Positions 9,270 to 17,548 are shown, numbered from the stretch's first letter. The stretch is 25,543 bases of DNA from Patescibacteria group bacterium (GCA_018813375.1 JAHJBU010000005.1:1-25543); one strand, 5' to 3'. Notes: generated by a model not told the origin, from the letters alone. Numbers and translations are program-made.

Positions 9270-9518
9270 ATGCCCAAAAACGTATTTTGGCCAGCTACAT
9301 TAGTTATTATGGGGTTTATTTTTCTTGCCTCAAACATAGGCATGCTCCCTCGAGCTTTTTGGAATTTATGGCCTCTAATTTTAATTATTATTGGCCTTGG
9401 TGGGTTGGTGACTTCTGATAGAGAAGACTGGATGTGTTGCACAGATAAGTTAAATAAGTCTAAAAAGAAATCTCCAGCCAAATATAAGAAACGCACTGCC
9501 CGCAAAAAAAAGAAATAA
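9270..9518 (+). CDS. Small two-helix membrane protein, LiaF/DUF5668-like
   Basis: An 82-residue protein with two transmembrane helices (about residues 5-24 and 30-48). The second contains the WPLILIIIGLG pattern typical of the LiaI/LiaF-like (DUF5668) membrane segment. The tail is a strongly basic Lys/Arg-rich cytoplasmic stretch with a CC pair before it. The family accompanies cell-envelope stress signalling in Firmicutes; a similar role here is only inference. It has a strong Shine-Dalgarno. The cytidylate kinase gene begins 5 bases after its stop, so the two probably form an operon. Confidence 0.7.
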   Translation: MPKNVFWPATLVIMGFIFLASNIGMLPRAFWNLWPLILIIIGLGGLVTSDREDWMCCTDKLNKSKKKSPAKYKKRTARKKKK

Positions 9519-9523
9519 GCTTA

Positions 9524-10225
9524 ATGTTGAGCCCATTTCAAATTGCCATTGATGGTCCAGTTGCTGCTGGGTGTAGTACGGTGGCAAGATTAGTAGCAGA
9601 AAGATTGGGGATTTTATATATTGACACTGGAGCTATGTATCGCGCAGCGGCTTTATTAGCCATGCGTCATAAAATTGATCTTAATGACGAAGACAAAGTC
9701 GCAGATTTAGTTTCTAAAGCCAAAATTGAATTATTAAACCCCTCACAATTAGAGCAAGATGGACGCTTAATCACAGTTTTATTAAATGGAGAAGATATTT
9801 CTTGGCAGATAAGAACTGATGAGATTGGCAAAAACACATCTATAATAGCTCAATACTCTAAATTAAGAAAAGTTTTAGTGCAAAAACAGCAAGAAATTGC
9901 TGTTAGTCATGACGTGATCATGGAGGGTAGGGACATCACATATAGGGTATTACCCAATGCAGATTTAAAAATATATTTAACTGCATCTGAGGTAATTAGA
10001 GCTCGGCGTCGTCATCTGCAAGAGCAGTCAAAGGGTAAAGATTCCAGTTTTGATCAGGTTTATGATCAACTTTTAGAGCGTGACAAGCGCGATATGGAAA
10101 GAAAAATCGATCCACTTAAAATTGTGCCAGAAGCAACAGTAGTTGATACGAGTGATCTTAGCATTGATCAAGTTGTAGATTTGATTGAGACACAAGTAAG
10201 TGCAATGAGAGATAAAGGCAATTAA
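9524..10225 (+). CDS. cmk: Cytidylate kinase, with Cys in place of the P-loop Lys
   Basis: Phosphorylates CMP and dCMP with ATP in pyrimidine nucleotide supply. The 233-residue length and layout match bacterial Cmk: P-loop near the N-terminus, DTGAMYRAAAL (residues 34-44) in the NMP-binding region, EGRDITYRVLP in the core, and a LID region rich in Arg (ARRRH and later KRDMERK). The unusual point is the P-loop GPVAAGCST (11-19): the invariant Lys is Cys17, encoded by TGT in the given sequence. All other signature residues look normal, so the enzyme is probably active with an altered phosphate grip, though a base-call error cannot be excluded. No Shine-Dalgarno is seen. It lies 5 bases after the DUF5668-like gene and is convergent with the PBP gene (17 bases between stops). 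Confidence 0.92.
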   Translation: MLSPFQIAIDGPVAAGCSTVARLVAERLGILYIDTGAMYRAAALLAMRHKIDLNDEDKVADLVSKAKIELLNPSQLEQDGRLITVLLNGEDISWQIRTDEIGKNTSIIAQYSKLRKVLVQKQQEIAVSHDVIMEGRDITYRVLPNADLKIYLTASEVIRARRRHLQEQSKGKDSSFDQVYDQLLERDKRDMERKIDPLKIVPEATVVDTSDLSIDQVVDLIETQVSAMRDKGN

Positions 10226-10242
10226 TAATTGAAGTTACTTTT

Positions 10243-12690
10243 TTAATTAACTCTAGCTCCATCTAAGATTTGAGTCCCATCTAAAATTTGATCACGATTT
10301 TTTTGGTTTTGGCTAGGGTTTTGGTTTTGGCTAGGGCTTTGTTCTTCTTTTTTCTTAAACCAATCTGGCGAACAATGCGTTTGTGGTTCTGTTCCAGGAA
10401 CAAATAACTCTTCAGTAATTTTTGGACAACCAGCGCAAGGCAGAGTGCCAGTGATAGCGCAAATTTTAACCCTGGTGAATCCTTCTGGAAGAGCAAAGCG
10501 GTGAGGGATATCTTCATTTAATAGCAACCGCATGACTTGATTCCAAATCGGTGAAGCACCAGTAATTCCAGAAGCTACATAGCTCATTGGAGAATTATTA
10601 TTATTACCCACCCAAACAGCAACTAGGTAATCAGTGGTGTAACCAATAGCCCAGTTATCTCGCAGGCTATTAGTTGTCCCAGTTTTAACTGCAACCTGCT
10701 GATTGGGGATGCGCAGAACACTTTGCGGACCAAAGGCAGGTGTGCGTGCTTGATTATCCGAGAGAATATCAGAAATTTGATATGCTGTTTTAGTATTGAG
10801 TGTTTTATTTTGTGGACAACCCTTATTTTCTAATACACAAGTGTTGCGGTACAAAATTTCGCCTTGATAATTTTTAATTTCTAAAATCGGATTTAACTCT
10901 ACCGTAGTGCCATAATTGGCAAAAGTACTGTAGAGTTCTGCCATATCGGCCATAGTGACCTCTCCACCACCCAAGGTAAGTGATAAGCCAAATCTATTTC
11001 TATCTTGCCATGTATCAATGCCCATTATTTTGGCTTTATCTAGCATTGTGCTTACTCCAATTTCAGCCAAAGTTTTAACCGCCGGCACATTATATGAAGA
11101 AGCCAAAGCCTCTCGCAGTGTTACTTTGCCGTGAAATTTACCATCATAATTTTTAGGGCTATATGGTGGGCTACCTATACTGTGATAGGTAATTGGACTA
11201 TCATCAATAATTGTACTAGGAGATTTGCCTTGTTCTAAAGCAATGGAATAGGTCAGAGGTTTAATAGAAGAACCGGGTTGGCGAGGTCGGAGAGTAACGT
11301 TTACCTGTCCGTCATGTCCAAAGTCAAAGTAGTTTTTACTGCCGATCATGGCGAGAATTTCACCAGTTTGAGGATTAGTAACTAGAGCTGCTCCATTACT
11401 AACTTGCAATCTAGTAAGGTTGGTAACCTCGTTAGTAACTATTTGTTGAGTAGCTTGTTGTAAATTTAGATCTAATGTGGTGGTAACCTCTAGCCCACCT
11501 TGACTAACAACTTCTTCTCCATATTGCTCTGAGAGGAGTTTTTTAACATAAAACACAAAGTGAGGGGCTTTAATATCAATCACGTCTTGTTGAAAGTTTA
11601 AAGGTTGATTGTAGGCTGTGTCGGCTTGAGCTTGGTCAATATATTCATCCTCGACCATTCTTCGTAATACTTCTAGCTGGCGATGTTTAGCTAGTTCTGG
11701 AGCACCGCCAAAGGGTGAGTAAATAGATGGGGCAACTGGTAATCCGGCTAATAAAGAGCTTTCAGCTAGATTTAATTGACCAACAGTTTTTCCAAAATAT
11801 CGTTGAGCTGCTTCCTCAATGCCATAGGTGGAGCCACCATAGGCAACTTGGTTTAAATACATTTCTAATATTTCCTCTTTGCTAAACTGGAGCTCTACTA
11901 AGATTGATAAAATTAGTTCGCGGATTTTTCTTTGAATAGTTTTTTCTGGGTCAAGGAGTCGATTTTTAACTAACTGCTGAGTAATGGTCGAGCCACCTTG
12001 TTGGATAGATGGATCTTGACTATTGGCAATTATAGCTCTAATAATCCCTTTAATTGAGAAGCCATGGTGATAGTAAAAATTTCCATCTTCAATTGCTACT
12101 GTTGCGTTGATCATGTTTTGCGGAATATCATTTAGTTTTACTAGCGTTCTGTTTTCATTCTCATAAATTTTAAATAATACCTCCCCGTCACGTGATAAGA
12201 TTTTGGTGGATACAATTTGTTTGCTTTCAGTTAGTTGACTGGGTTGAGGTAAATCTTTGATGATAAATAAGTAAAAACCATATGCACTGCTAGTTAGTAA
12301 GATCAGTAAAGCACTAATAAGAATAGTTTTAAGTGAAGTGGTTAGTTTTCTTTTTTTAAACCAAAATAATGGCAATAATGGCAATGAAATTTTAATTTTA
12401 GGAAAACTAAATTTAAATTTTTTAATAATCTGTGGTAATTTAAACAAATTAATTAAATCAATAATCGACCAACCTTGGAGAGCTGAGCTACCATTTGTTA
12501 CACTTCCACCTATCTCATTACCATTTGCACTTTTTTTCTTAGACTTCTTTTTTAAAGCGGATTTTTTAGTTTCTGTGGATGGGCTAAATTTTATTGAGGG
12601 GTTAAATTTGAAGAATAAGTAAACTGGTCCTAGTTTTTTTAAGGTCAACTTTAATCTATTTCTGAAAGCTATAGGATTTCTTCTACTCAT
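10243..12690 (-). CDS. Class A penicillin-binding protein (PBP1A family), first copy
   Basis: Bifunctional peptidoglycan synthase: a glycosyltransferase polymerises lipid II and a transpeptidase cross-links the strands outside the membrane. A long basic cytoplasmic N-tail (1-118) precedes one transmembrane helix (~119-143). The GT51 domain shows AIEDGNFYYHHG (E201), QGGSTITQQLVKN and KEEILEMYLN. The transpeptidase has all three motifs: S474-S-I-K, S532-Y-N and K669-T-G-T. The C-terminal region has the usual Cys-containing PBP1A extension, then a low-complexity tail with tandem repeats (PSQNQN twice). The length of 815 is normal. It has its own promoter, TTGTCT-17-TATGAT, ending 6 bases before the ATG, with no Shine-Dalgarno. 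It lies downstream of the GH18 gene and the second PBP gene, all on the minus strand. Confidence 0.95.
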   Translation of the reverse strand: MSRRNPIAFRNRLKLTLKKLGPVYLFFKFNPSIKFSPSTETKKSALKKKSKKKSANGNEIGGSVTNGSSALQGWSIIDLINLFKLPQIIKKFKFSFPKIKISLPLLPLFWFKKRKLTTSLKTILISALLILLTSSAYGFYLFIIKDLPQPSQLTESKQIVSTKILSRDGEVLFKIYENENRTLVKLNDIPQNMINATVAIEDGNFYYHHGFSIKGIIRAIIANSQDPSIQQGGSTITQQLVKNRLLDPEKTIQRKIRELILSILVELQFSKEEILEMYLNQVAYGGSTYGIEEAAQRYFGKTVGQLNLAESSLLAGLPVAPSIYSPFGGAPELAKHRQLEVLRRMVEDEYIDQAQADTAYNQPLNFQQDVIDIKAPHFVFYVKKLLSEQYGEEVVSQGGLEVTTTLDLNLQQATQQIVTNEVTNLTRLQVSNGAALVTNPQTGEILAMIGSKNYFDFGHDGQVNVTLRPRQPGSSIKPLTYSIALEQGKSPSTIIDDSPITYHSIGSPPYSPKNYDGKFHGKVTLREALASSYNVPAVKTLAEIGVSTMLDKAKIMGIDTWQDRNRFGLSLTLGGGEVTMADMAELYSTFANYGTTVELNPILEIKNYQGEILYRNTCVLENKGCPQNKTLNTKTAYQISDILSDNQARTPAFGPQSVLRIPNQQVAVKTGTTNSLRDNWAIGYTTDYLVAVWVGNNNNSPMSYVASGITGASPIWNQVMRLLLNEDIPHRFALPEGFTRVKICAITGTLPCAGCPKITEELFVPGTEPQTHCSPDWFKKKEEQSPSQNQNPSQNQKNRDQILDGTQILDGARVN
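10301..10336 (-). repeat. Two perfect 18-bp tandem repeats in the PBP C-terminal tail
   Basis: TTTTGGTTTTGGCTAGGG on the plus strand occurs twice without a gap (10301-10318, 10319-10336) and encodes a repeated six-residue Pro/Ser/Gln/Asn unit. A second imperfect duplication just downstream in the gene (about 10258-10292) encodes the repeated QILDG. Both are in frame and look like slippage products in a disordered tail. Confidence 0.7.
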
Positions 12691-12696
12691 GGAGGG

Positions 12697-12725
12697 ATCA
12701 TATCATCAGCTATTTAATCAGACAA
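12697..12725 (-). promoter_or_regulatory. Promoter of the first PBP gene (leaderless type)
   Basis: Read on the minus strand: TTGTCT (12725-12720), 17 bases, TATGAT (12702-12697) with a TGn extension, then 6 bases (CCCTCC) to the ATG at 12690. No Shine-Dalgarno complement is present, so the mRNA probably starts at or very near the A of the ATG. Confidence 0.5.
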
Positions 12726-12739
12726 CATATCTTGTAAAT

Positions 12740-12768
12740 GGTCTTTAAAACAGACCTATAATTTTTTT
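12740..12768 (+). other. Small hairpin followed by a T run in the PBP upstream region
   Basis: GGTCT (12740-12744) pairs with AGACC (12752-12756) around a 7-base loop. On the plus strand ATTTTTTT follows (12761-12768). This has the form of a weak intrinsic terminator for plus-strand transcription, but no plus-strand gene ends here. On the minus strand, where GH18 is transcribed, no T run follows. It may be a barrier to antisense transcription or chance. Confidence 0.25.
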
Positions 12769-12787
12769 GTTAAGGTGTTAAATTTTT

Positions 12788-13972
12788 CTATAATTTTCTA
12801 TCAATTACATCCCACAGCTCGCGAGAATCATCTTCATAGCCAAGTGCCCAGATAGAGATTCCACTTAGATTGAGTTGATTAACATAATCTAGTTTGTAAG
12901 ATAAAGATCTTGAGTTTTCATAATAGATCACAAAAATTTGATTATCCTCAAGATATGATAAGTAAGGTGAGAGGGCATGATCATTCCAGCCTTCTTCAAC
13001 AGAAAGTTCTTTAGCTTGAGACATAATTTTTTTAACTCTTTTAAAACTAGCAGTACTGCCAGTTTTTGGAAAAGTATGTGCTTGAGGATCACGTGAGGTA
13101 GTTTGCCACTCATAGCCATAAAAAGGAACTCCAAGGAGAATTTTTTCTTTTGGCACTAGTTTAACAAAATCAGCTAGATGTTGATTAATGTCACTGTCCC
13201 AATACTCACGACCACCAAAAAGCGGAGCTACTGGTCCAGCTTGAGGGGAGGAGCGTTGGTGGAAGTCATAGGCCATCACCACAATATGATCAACATGTGG
13301 TTCAATTGCAGCCACATCCCAAATTTGAGGATTGCTAGCAGCTGAGGCATACATGTCAATTGAAAACGCCACGTGATCGTATTTTTGGTCTAAGTGCTGA
13401 TTGATTGCAGTTACTAGCTGGACAAATTTTTGTTGTAAATCATCAGTTATTTTGCCAGTGTACTCAATATCTAGATTAATTCCATTAACTGGATAAGCTA
13501 AAAGAATAGAATCAAGTGAAGTTAATAAGTTTTGAATGCTTTGTTCTTGGTTTAATAAAGTTACGATCGCGTCATTATTAAATTGAGATAAAACAATCTC
13601 TATGTTTTTGTTTTGTTGTTCCATTTGACTTGATATCTGTAAAAATTTGTCACTTTGCAAATGTTTATATCCTGGTTCTAGACCGCCATTTTCTTTAGTT
13701 ACAATGTGACCACTAGCGCCAATAGTGAGCCCAAAGTAAGCTAGGTGAGTTAATTCTGGCTGGATAATAACCTCATCTAAATTCCAGTAAGGCACAAATC
13801 CGTAGACAATTTTATCGTTACCTCTAGAGGTGATTTGATTAATAAAATTAAAAGTGGTTAGCGAGCTAAGGGGGGATGTTAGGGGAATATCGGCAAAATA
13901 CCAGAGAGAAAAAGCTAAGGATAAAAAAAAGCCCAGTAGACTTACTACTATTAAAAATATTCGCCTATTCAT
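12788..13972 (-). CDS. GH18 family glycosidase, membrane-anchored (YaaH/SleL-like)
   Basis: The N-terminus has a few basic residues and one hydrophobic helix (~5-25), an uncleaved anchor or signal peptide, so the enzyme faces outward. The TIM-barrel GH18 domain starts with VYGFVPYWN (~57-64). The catalytic strand is NGINLDIE (163-170): the general acid E170 and D168 of the DxxDxDxE motif are present, while the two earlier Asp positions are Asn. VVMAYDFH and GVPFYGYEW later in the barrel match substrate-cleft segments of spore-type GH18 enzymes. It probably cleaves beta-1,4 bonds in peptidoglycan or in chitin-like glycans. Its position between two PBP genes favours peptidoglycan turnover. It starts 47 bases after the second PBP gene and has no Shine-Dalgarno, so it is probably co-transcribed. 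Confidence 0.85.
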   Translation of the reverse strand: MNRRIFLIVVSLLGFFLSLAFSLWYFADIPLTSPLSSLTTFNFINQITSRGNDKIVYGFVPYWNLDEVIIQPELTHLAYFGLTIGASGHIVTKENGGLEPGYKHLQSDKFLQISSQMEQQNKNIEIVLSQFNNDAIVTLLNQEQSIQNLLTSLDSILLAYPVNGINLDIEYTGKITDDLQQKFVQLVTAINQHLDQKYDHVAFSIDMYASAASNPQIWDVAAIEPHVDHIVVMAYDFHQRSSPQAGPVAPLFGGREYWDSDINQHLADFVKLVPKEKILLGVPFYGYEWQTTSRDPQAHTFPKTGSTASFKRVKKIMSQAKELSVEEGWNDHALSPYLSYLEDNQIFVIYYENSRSLSYKLDYVNQLNLSGISIWALGYEDDSRELWDVIDRKL

Positions 13973-14019
13973 TTTCAGTTAAAAACATCTGTTTATTCAT
14001 TATTAACACGGACAGTAGT

Positions 14020-16479
14020 TTAGTAGTTTACTATATGTTGTTCGTATTGGATTTTACCATTTTCATTTAAGCTGCGGTTGCAGTCAGCACAATAAAGCTC
14101 TGTTACTGGATCTTGATAAAGAGTACGTTTTTCTAACACCAAACCCTCAGCTTGTTCACCATAAGCTGGAGGCAAACCAGTTTCTGGTTTAATCCAAACT
14201 TCTTTTTCAGCCACTTTGGAGTTTGATGGCTGGCTGTCTTCCCAGTACATTTCTTGATTTAACAACCGGCATTCATCTCCACGCTGCGTTGGCATGCCAC
14301 TGGCACATACCATGGCTTGATCTACGTCGTTGGGCTTTTCTGGCCAAATTGATTCTTTATCTTGCAAAACAAAACTCATAATATCGTTCCAGATTGGTGC
14401 AGCGCCTGTTATTCCAGAAACCAAGTATGGATTCATTGGAGTGTTGTCGTTATTACCTACCCAAGCTATTGTGAGATACTCCGGTGTAAAGCCAACAGTC
14501 CAGTTGTCTTTCAGATCATTAGTGGTGCCAGTTTTAGCACTCACGATTTTTCCGGGGATGACTAGCTGCGAGTGAGAGCCAAAAGCTTCTACCCGAGCAT
14601 TATTATCCTGCATTATGTGGCTAGTTAAATATGCTGGGGCTCTATTCATGACACGGCTTAGTTCACCTGCGCGTTTTTGATCAAACTTCATTAGAGTATC
14701 AAGGTTAGCCAATCTTTCTTCAACATCAATTTCTAATAATACTTCTCCGGTGAAATCTTCAATTTTTAAAATTGGGATTAGTGGGACCTTAACTCCTTGG
14801 TTGGCTAGTACCCCAAAAGCTTGGGCCATATCAATCATTTTAATTTCACCACCGCCAAGAGTTAAAGATAGACCATAATTAGCAGGGTCTTTCCAGGTGG
14901 TAATGCCCATATCAGTGGCTTGGTCTATAAAGGTTTTTACCCCAATAGTACTAAGTGCTTTTACAGCAGGGATGTTAAGTGAATTACCTAAAGATCGACG
15001 GACGGTAACTGGACCCTTAAAGTTACCATCATAGTTTCTAGGACAGTATTGTGGTTGACCAGGAACATTAAAGCAAGTTGGGATATCTAGTAGAATACTG
15101 CCTGGATTTAGTTTTTTCTTTTCAAAAGCAGTGGCGTACATTAGGGGCTTGATCGAAGATCCGGGTTGGCGAGGTCGAAGCGTAATATTAACCTGTCCAT
15201 CAATTTCATTGTTAAAGTAATCAATACTGCCAACCATGGCGAGAATTTCACCAGTATTAGGTTTGGTGACCATGGCCGCACCATTACTGACAAGGTGGCG
15301 AGTAAGCTTTTCTACCTCTGCTGATACTGAAGCTTGAACAGTTTTTTGTAGCTCTAGATCTAAAGTGGTGTGTACTCGTAGGCCGCCTTTTTCTACCATT
15401 TCTTCCCCATACTTTTCATAAAGTAAATCTCTGACATAAAATACAAAGTGAGGTGCTTCAATGTCAGTTTTTGAAAGCGCAAATTTAAGAGTTGTTCCTA
15501 GAGCTTCTTGTGCCTGTAGCTCTGAAATATAGCCGTCTTCAACCATTCTACGCAGTACTTCAGCTTGTCGATCTTTTGAGACCTGGGGATCTGAGGAAAA
15601 AGGAGAATAGTGACTGGGTGCTTGTGGTAGTCCGGCCAATAAAGAAGCCTCAGCTAAATTAAGCTCGCTGGCACTTTTGTCAAAGTACTTAAAAGATGCT
15701 GTTTCTATTCCAACTGCAGTACCGCCATAAGAAATATAGTTTAAATACATTTCTAAAATTTCTTCTTTGGAGTACATGATTTCGGTCAAAACAGCTAAAA
15801 CTAGCTCTTTGAATTTTCGCTGTAGGGTTTTTTCTCTAGTTAAAAAAGCATTTTTAACCAATTGTTGGGTAATGGTTGATCCACCCTCGGTGCCTTTACT
15901 AGTAAGATTATTTCTCACTGCTCGTATAATTCCGCTCAAATCAAAACCCCAATGTTGATAAAAATTTTTATCTTCAATTGAAACAGTGGCCTGTAAAACA
16001 TGGGGTGGGAGCTTTTCTAGTTTCGTTGGAATGCGGTTTTCTTCTCCATAGATTTCATATAATAACTCACCATGGCGGTCATAAATTAAAGTACTAACAG
16101 CAAAGTTATCTTTTGAGGTAAGGCGACGAGGAGATGGAAGTTGTTGAAGTAGTAAGCCGATGCCTACTAAAATTAGGGAAAAAATTACAGCAATAATATA
16201 CTTAGTTGCTGGATGAGTGACTGAAAGCAACAGCTTTGGCAACAGCTTTGGCAACTTATTTAGCAACAGCTTTGGCAACTTATTTGGCAACAGCTTTGAT
16301 AACTTATTTGTTTTCTTTTTTAAAGGTTGGTTTTTCTTTGACAGCTTATTTTTAACAGTTTGCTGCCATTTTTGACTAGACATATTTGGATTCCCATTAT
16401 CCCCCAGAGAGACCGTTTTTGGCAACTTGTTTAGATTGTTGTTGTTTTTCGTTTCATAATTATTGACTTTTCGTTTCAT
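14020..16479 (-). CDS. Class A penicillin-binding protein (PBP1A family), second copy
   Basis: A second bifunctional peptidoglycan synthase with the same plan as the copy at 10243-12690. It has a long basic Asn/Lys/Leu-rich cytoplasmic tail (1-91), one transmembrane helix (~92-112), and a GT51 domain with SIEDKNFYQHWG (E169), EGGSTITQQLVKN and KEEILEMYLN. Its transpeptidase motifs S441-S-I-K, S500-L-N and K649-T-G-T are all intact. It differs in the tail, which ends with a CADC pair and a hydrophilic stretch rather than the QN repeats. Close similarity across both domains suggests an old tandem duplication with GH18 inserted between. The N-tail contains an in-frame 24-bp minisatellite. Its promoter overlaps that of the divergent Fic gene, only 13 bases of non-coding DNA away. 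A -10 box ends 6 bases before the ATG. Confidence 0.95.
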   Translation of the reverse strand: MKRKVNNYETKNNNNLNKLPKTVSLGDNGNPNMSSQKWQQTVKNKLSKKNQPLKKKTNKLSKLLPNKLPKLLLNKLPKLLPKLLLSVTHPATKYIIAVIFSLILVGIGLLLQQLPSPRRLTSKDNFAVSTLIYDRHGELLYEIYGEENRIPTKLEKLPPHVLQATVSIEDKNFYQHWGFDLSGIIRAVRNNLTSKGTEGGSTITQQLVKNAFLTREKTLQRKFKELVLAVLTEIMYSKEEILEMYLNYISYGGTAVGIETASFKYFDKSASELNLAEASLLAGLPQAPSHYSPFSSDPQVSKDRQAEVLRRMVEDGYISELQAQEALGTTLKFALSKTDIEAPHFVFYVRDLLYEKYGEEMVEKGGLRVHTTLDLELQKTVQASVSAEVEKLTRHLVSNGAAMVTKPNTGEILAMVGSIDYFNNEIDGQVNITLRPRQPGSSIKPLMYATAFEKKKLNPGSILLDIPTCFNVPGQPQYCPRNYDGNFKGPVTVRRSLGNSLNIPAVKALSTIGVKTFIDQATDMGITTWKDPANYGLSLTLGGGEIKMIDMAQAFGVLANQGVKVPLIPILKIEDFTGEVLLEIDVEERLANLDTLMKFDQKRAGELSRVMNRAPAYLTSHIMQDNNARVEAFGSHSQLVIPGKIVSAKTGTTNDLKDNWTVGFTPEYLTIAWVGNNDNTPMNPYLVSGITGAAPIWNDIMSFVLQDKESIWPEKPNDVDQAMVCASGMPTQRGDECRLLNQEMYWEDSQPSNSKVAEKEVWIKPETGLPPAYGEQAEGLVLEKRTLYQDPVTELYCADCNRSLNENGKIQYEQHIVNY
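16227..16310 (-). repeat. 24-bp coding minisatellite, 3.5 copies, in the second PBP gene
   Basis: Three adjacent 24-bp units (16239-16262, 16263-16286, 16287-16310) follow a 12-bp half unit (16227-16238); each begins GCAACAGCTTTG on the plus strand. They encode the eight-residue periodic Asn-Lys-Leu-Pro-Lys-Leu-Leu pattern (about residues 57-85) just before the membrane helix. Copy number could vary by slippage in steps of eight residues, without a frameshift. Confidence 0.8.
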
Positions 16480-16490
16480 TTTGATACGAT
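16463..16490 (+). promoter_or_regulatory. Promoter of the Fic gene
   Basis: TTGACT (16463-16468), 16 bases, TACGAT (16485-16490). Initiation 7-9 bases downstream would fall at 16497-16499, on the second in-frame ATG (16499). The first ATG (16493) is only 2 bases after the -10 and probably lies outside the transcript. No Shine-Dalgarno is present. Confidence 0.5.
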
Positions 16491-16510
16491 AAATGAGTAT
16501 GAATGAAACG
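16472..16510. promoter_or_regulatory. Inverted repeat around the divergent promoters (candidate operator)
   Basis: CGTTTCATT (16472-16480) and AATGAAACG (16502-16510) are perfect 9-bp inverted arms, 21 bases apart, bracketing both -10 boxes. Outside them lies a near-perfect direct repeat, ATTGACTT(T/C)TCGT, at 16462-16474 and 16513-16525. The arms also form the first codons of the two genes. The HTH domain of the Fic protein is the obvious candidate ligand, by inference. Confidence 0.45.
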
Positions 16511-16513
16511 CAA
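16486..16513 (-). promoter_or_regulatory. Promoter of the second PBP gene, -10 shared with the Fic promoter
   Basis: Read on the minus strand: TTGCGT (16513-16508), 16 bases, TATCGT (16491-16486), then 6 bases to the ATG at 16479. The -10 overlaps the plus-strand -10 (16485-16490) by five bases, so the two promoters cannot be occupied at once. Confidence 0.45.
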
Positions 16514-17548
16514 TTGACTTCTCGTCAAGAAAAAATTCTTAGTTTACTCAGTACGCAGCCTATTTCTAGAGTAGAGCTAGCTCAGAAATTAAGTAATTTA
16601 TACCAACCGTCCAAAACTACTCTTTATCGAGATTTAAAAAAGCTACAAAGCTTGGGTCTGGTAAAATCTATTGGACAGAGTAAAAGCATCAAATATATCT
16701 CCTTAGAGAATCCTTTAGTTAAACAAGTTTCTCTTCAGTCTTATTTTGAAACTGATTCTACTCTACGTCACCAGACTAAAACTAGCTTTGATTTTGAAGT
16801 CTTCGAGCACTTGGTAGAAATTATTAATGATCGAGAAGAAGATGAGCTCAGTTTAACTCTTAAAAACTTAAGTGTGCAGCAAACCAAGCTAGATCCTACC
16901 ATTTTCAAACGTGAGCTGGAACGATTTATTATTGAGTTTTCTTGGAAATCTTCTCATATTGAAGGTAATACTTATACTTTACTTGAGACAGAGATTTTAA
17001 TCAAACAACACAAAGCTGCAGTTGGCCGTTCGAAATATGAAACAAACATGGTTCTTAATCACAAACAAGCTTTAGACTATATTTTGGAGCATTCGCAAGA
17101 ATTTAAGCAACTGACTTTGGTCAAAATTTTAACCCTCCATAATTTACTAACTCAAGATTTGAATATTTCTCAAGGAATAAGAAGACAACCAGTAGCAATT
17201 ACTGGCACAAATTACATACCTTTGACAAATTCAACTTCTTTGCAAGTTGCTTTAGAGAAAACTATTACTGTCATTAATCAAGTTAAGTTTCCAGTGTCTA
17301 AAGCCTTGATCGCAGTTAGTATGGTTGCCTATATTCAGCCTTTTGCAGATGGTAATAAACGCACTAGTCGAGTTCTTGCCAATGCTATTTTAATTGCTTA
17401 TGATCTGTATCCACTTTCATACCGCAATACAGATGAGCTTGAATACTTGAAAGCAGTTTTATTATTTTATGAACAGAATAATTTTTACCATCTAAAACGT
17501 ATTTTTCTGGAACAATTAGAATTTGCAACTAATAATTATTTTCAATAA
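16493..17548 (+). CDS. Fic-family protein with N-terminal HTH; catalytic His replaced by Gln
   Basis: Residues ~7-70 form a winged-helix DNA-binding domain, with PISRVELAQKL and TTLYRDLKKLQSLGLV as the recognition region. The Fic domain spans ~140-340. SSHIEGN (153-159) fits the inhibitory-helix motif (S/T)xxxE(G/N), with E157. The active loop reads QPFADGNKRTSR (282-293). The family consensus is HPFx(D/E)GNGRxxR, so the catalytic His is Gln282, and Lys289 replaces Gly as in Doc. Classical AMPylation needs the His, so this copy may be a regulator or have another chemistry. I recall related Fic proteins with Gln here, so it may be a subfamily trait. Numbering is from ATG 16493; the promoter position favours ATG 16499 (349 residues). 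Divergent from the PBP gene; a cytidylate-kinase-like gene follows after 40 bases. Confidence 0.88.
   Translation: MSMNETQLTSRQEKILSLLSTQPISRVELAQKLSNLYQPSKTTLYRDLKKLQSLGLVKSIGQSKSIKYISLENPLVKQVSLQSYFETDSTLRHQTKTSFDFEVFEHLVEIINDREEDELSLTLKNLSVQQTKLDPTIFKRELERFIIEFSWKSSHIEGNTYTLLETEILIKQHKAAVGRSKYETNMVLNHKQALDYILEHSQEFKQLTLVKILTLHNLLTQDLNISQGIRRQPVAITGTNYIPLTNSTSLQVALEKTITVINQVKFPVSKALIAVSMVAYIQPFADGNKRTSRVLANAILIAYDLYPLSYRNTDELEYLKAVLLFYEQNNFYHLKRIFLEQLEFATNNYFQ

Noticed and set aside
10226..10242. Bidirectional terminator between cmk and the PBP gene
   Set aside because: The 17-base gap is AT-rich with a T run, but no stable stem could be drawn.
16227..16310. CRISPR-like repeat array
   Set aside because: The units are adjacent without spacers, are in frame inside the PBP gene, and no cas gene is present.
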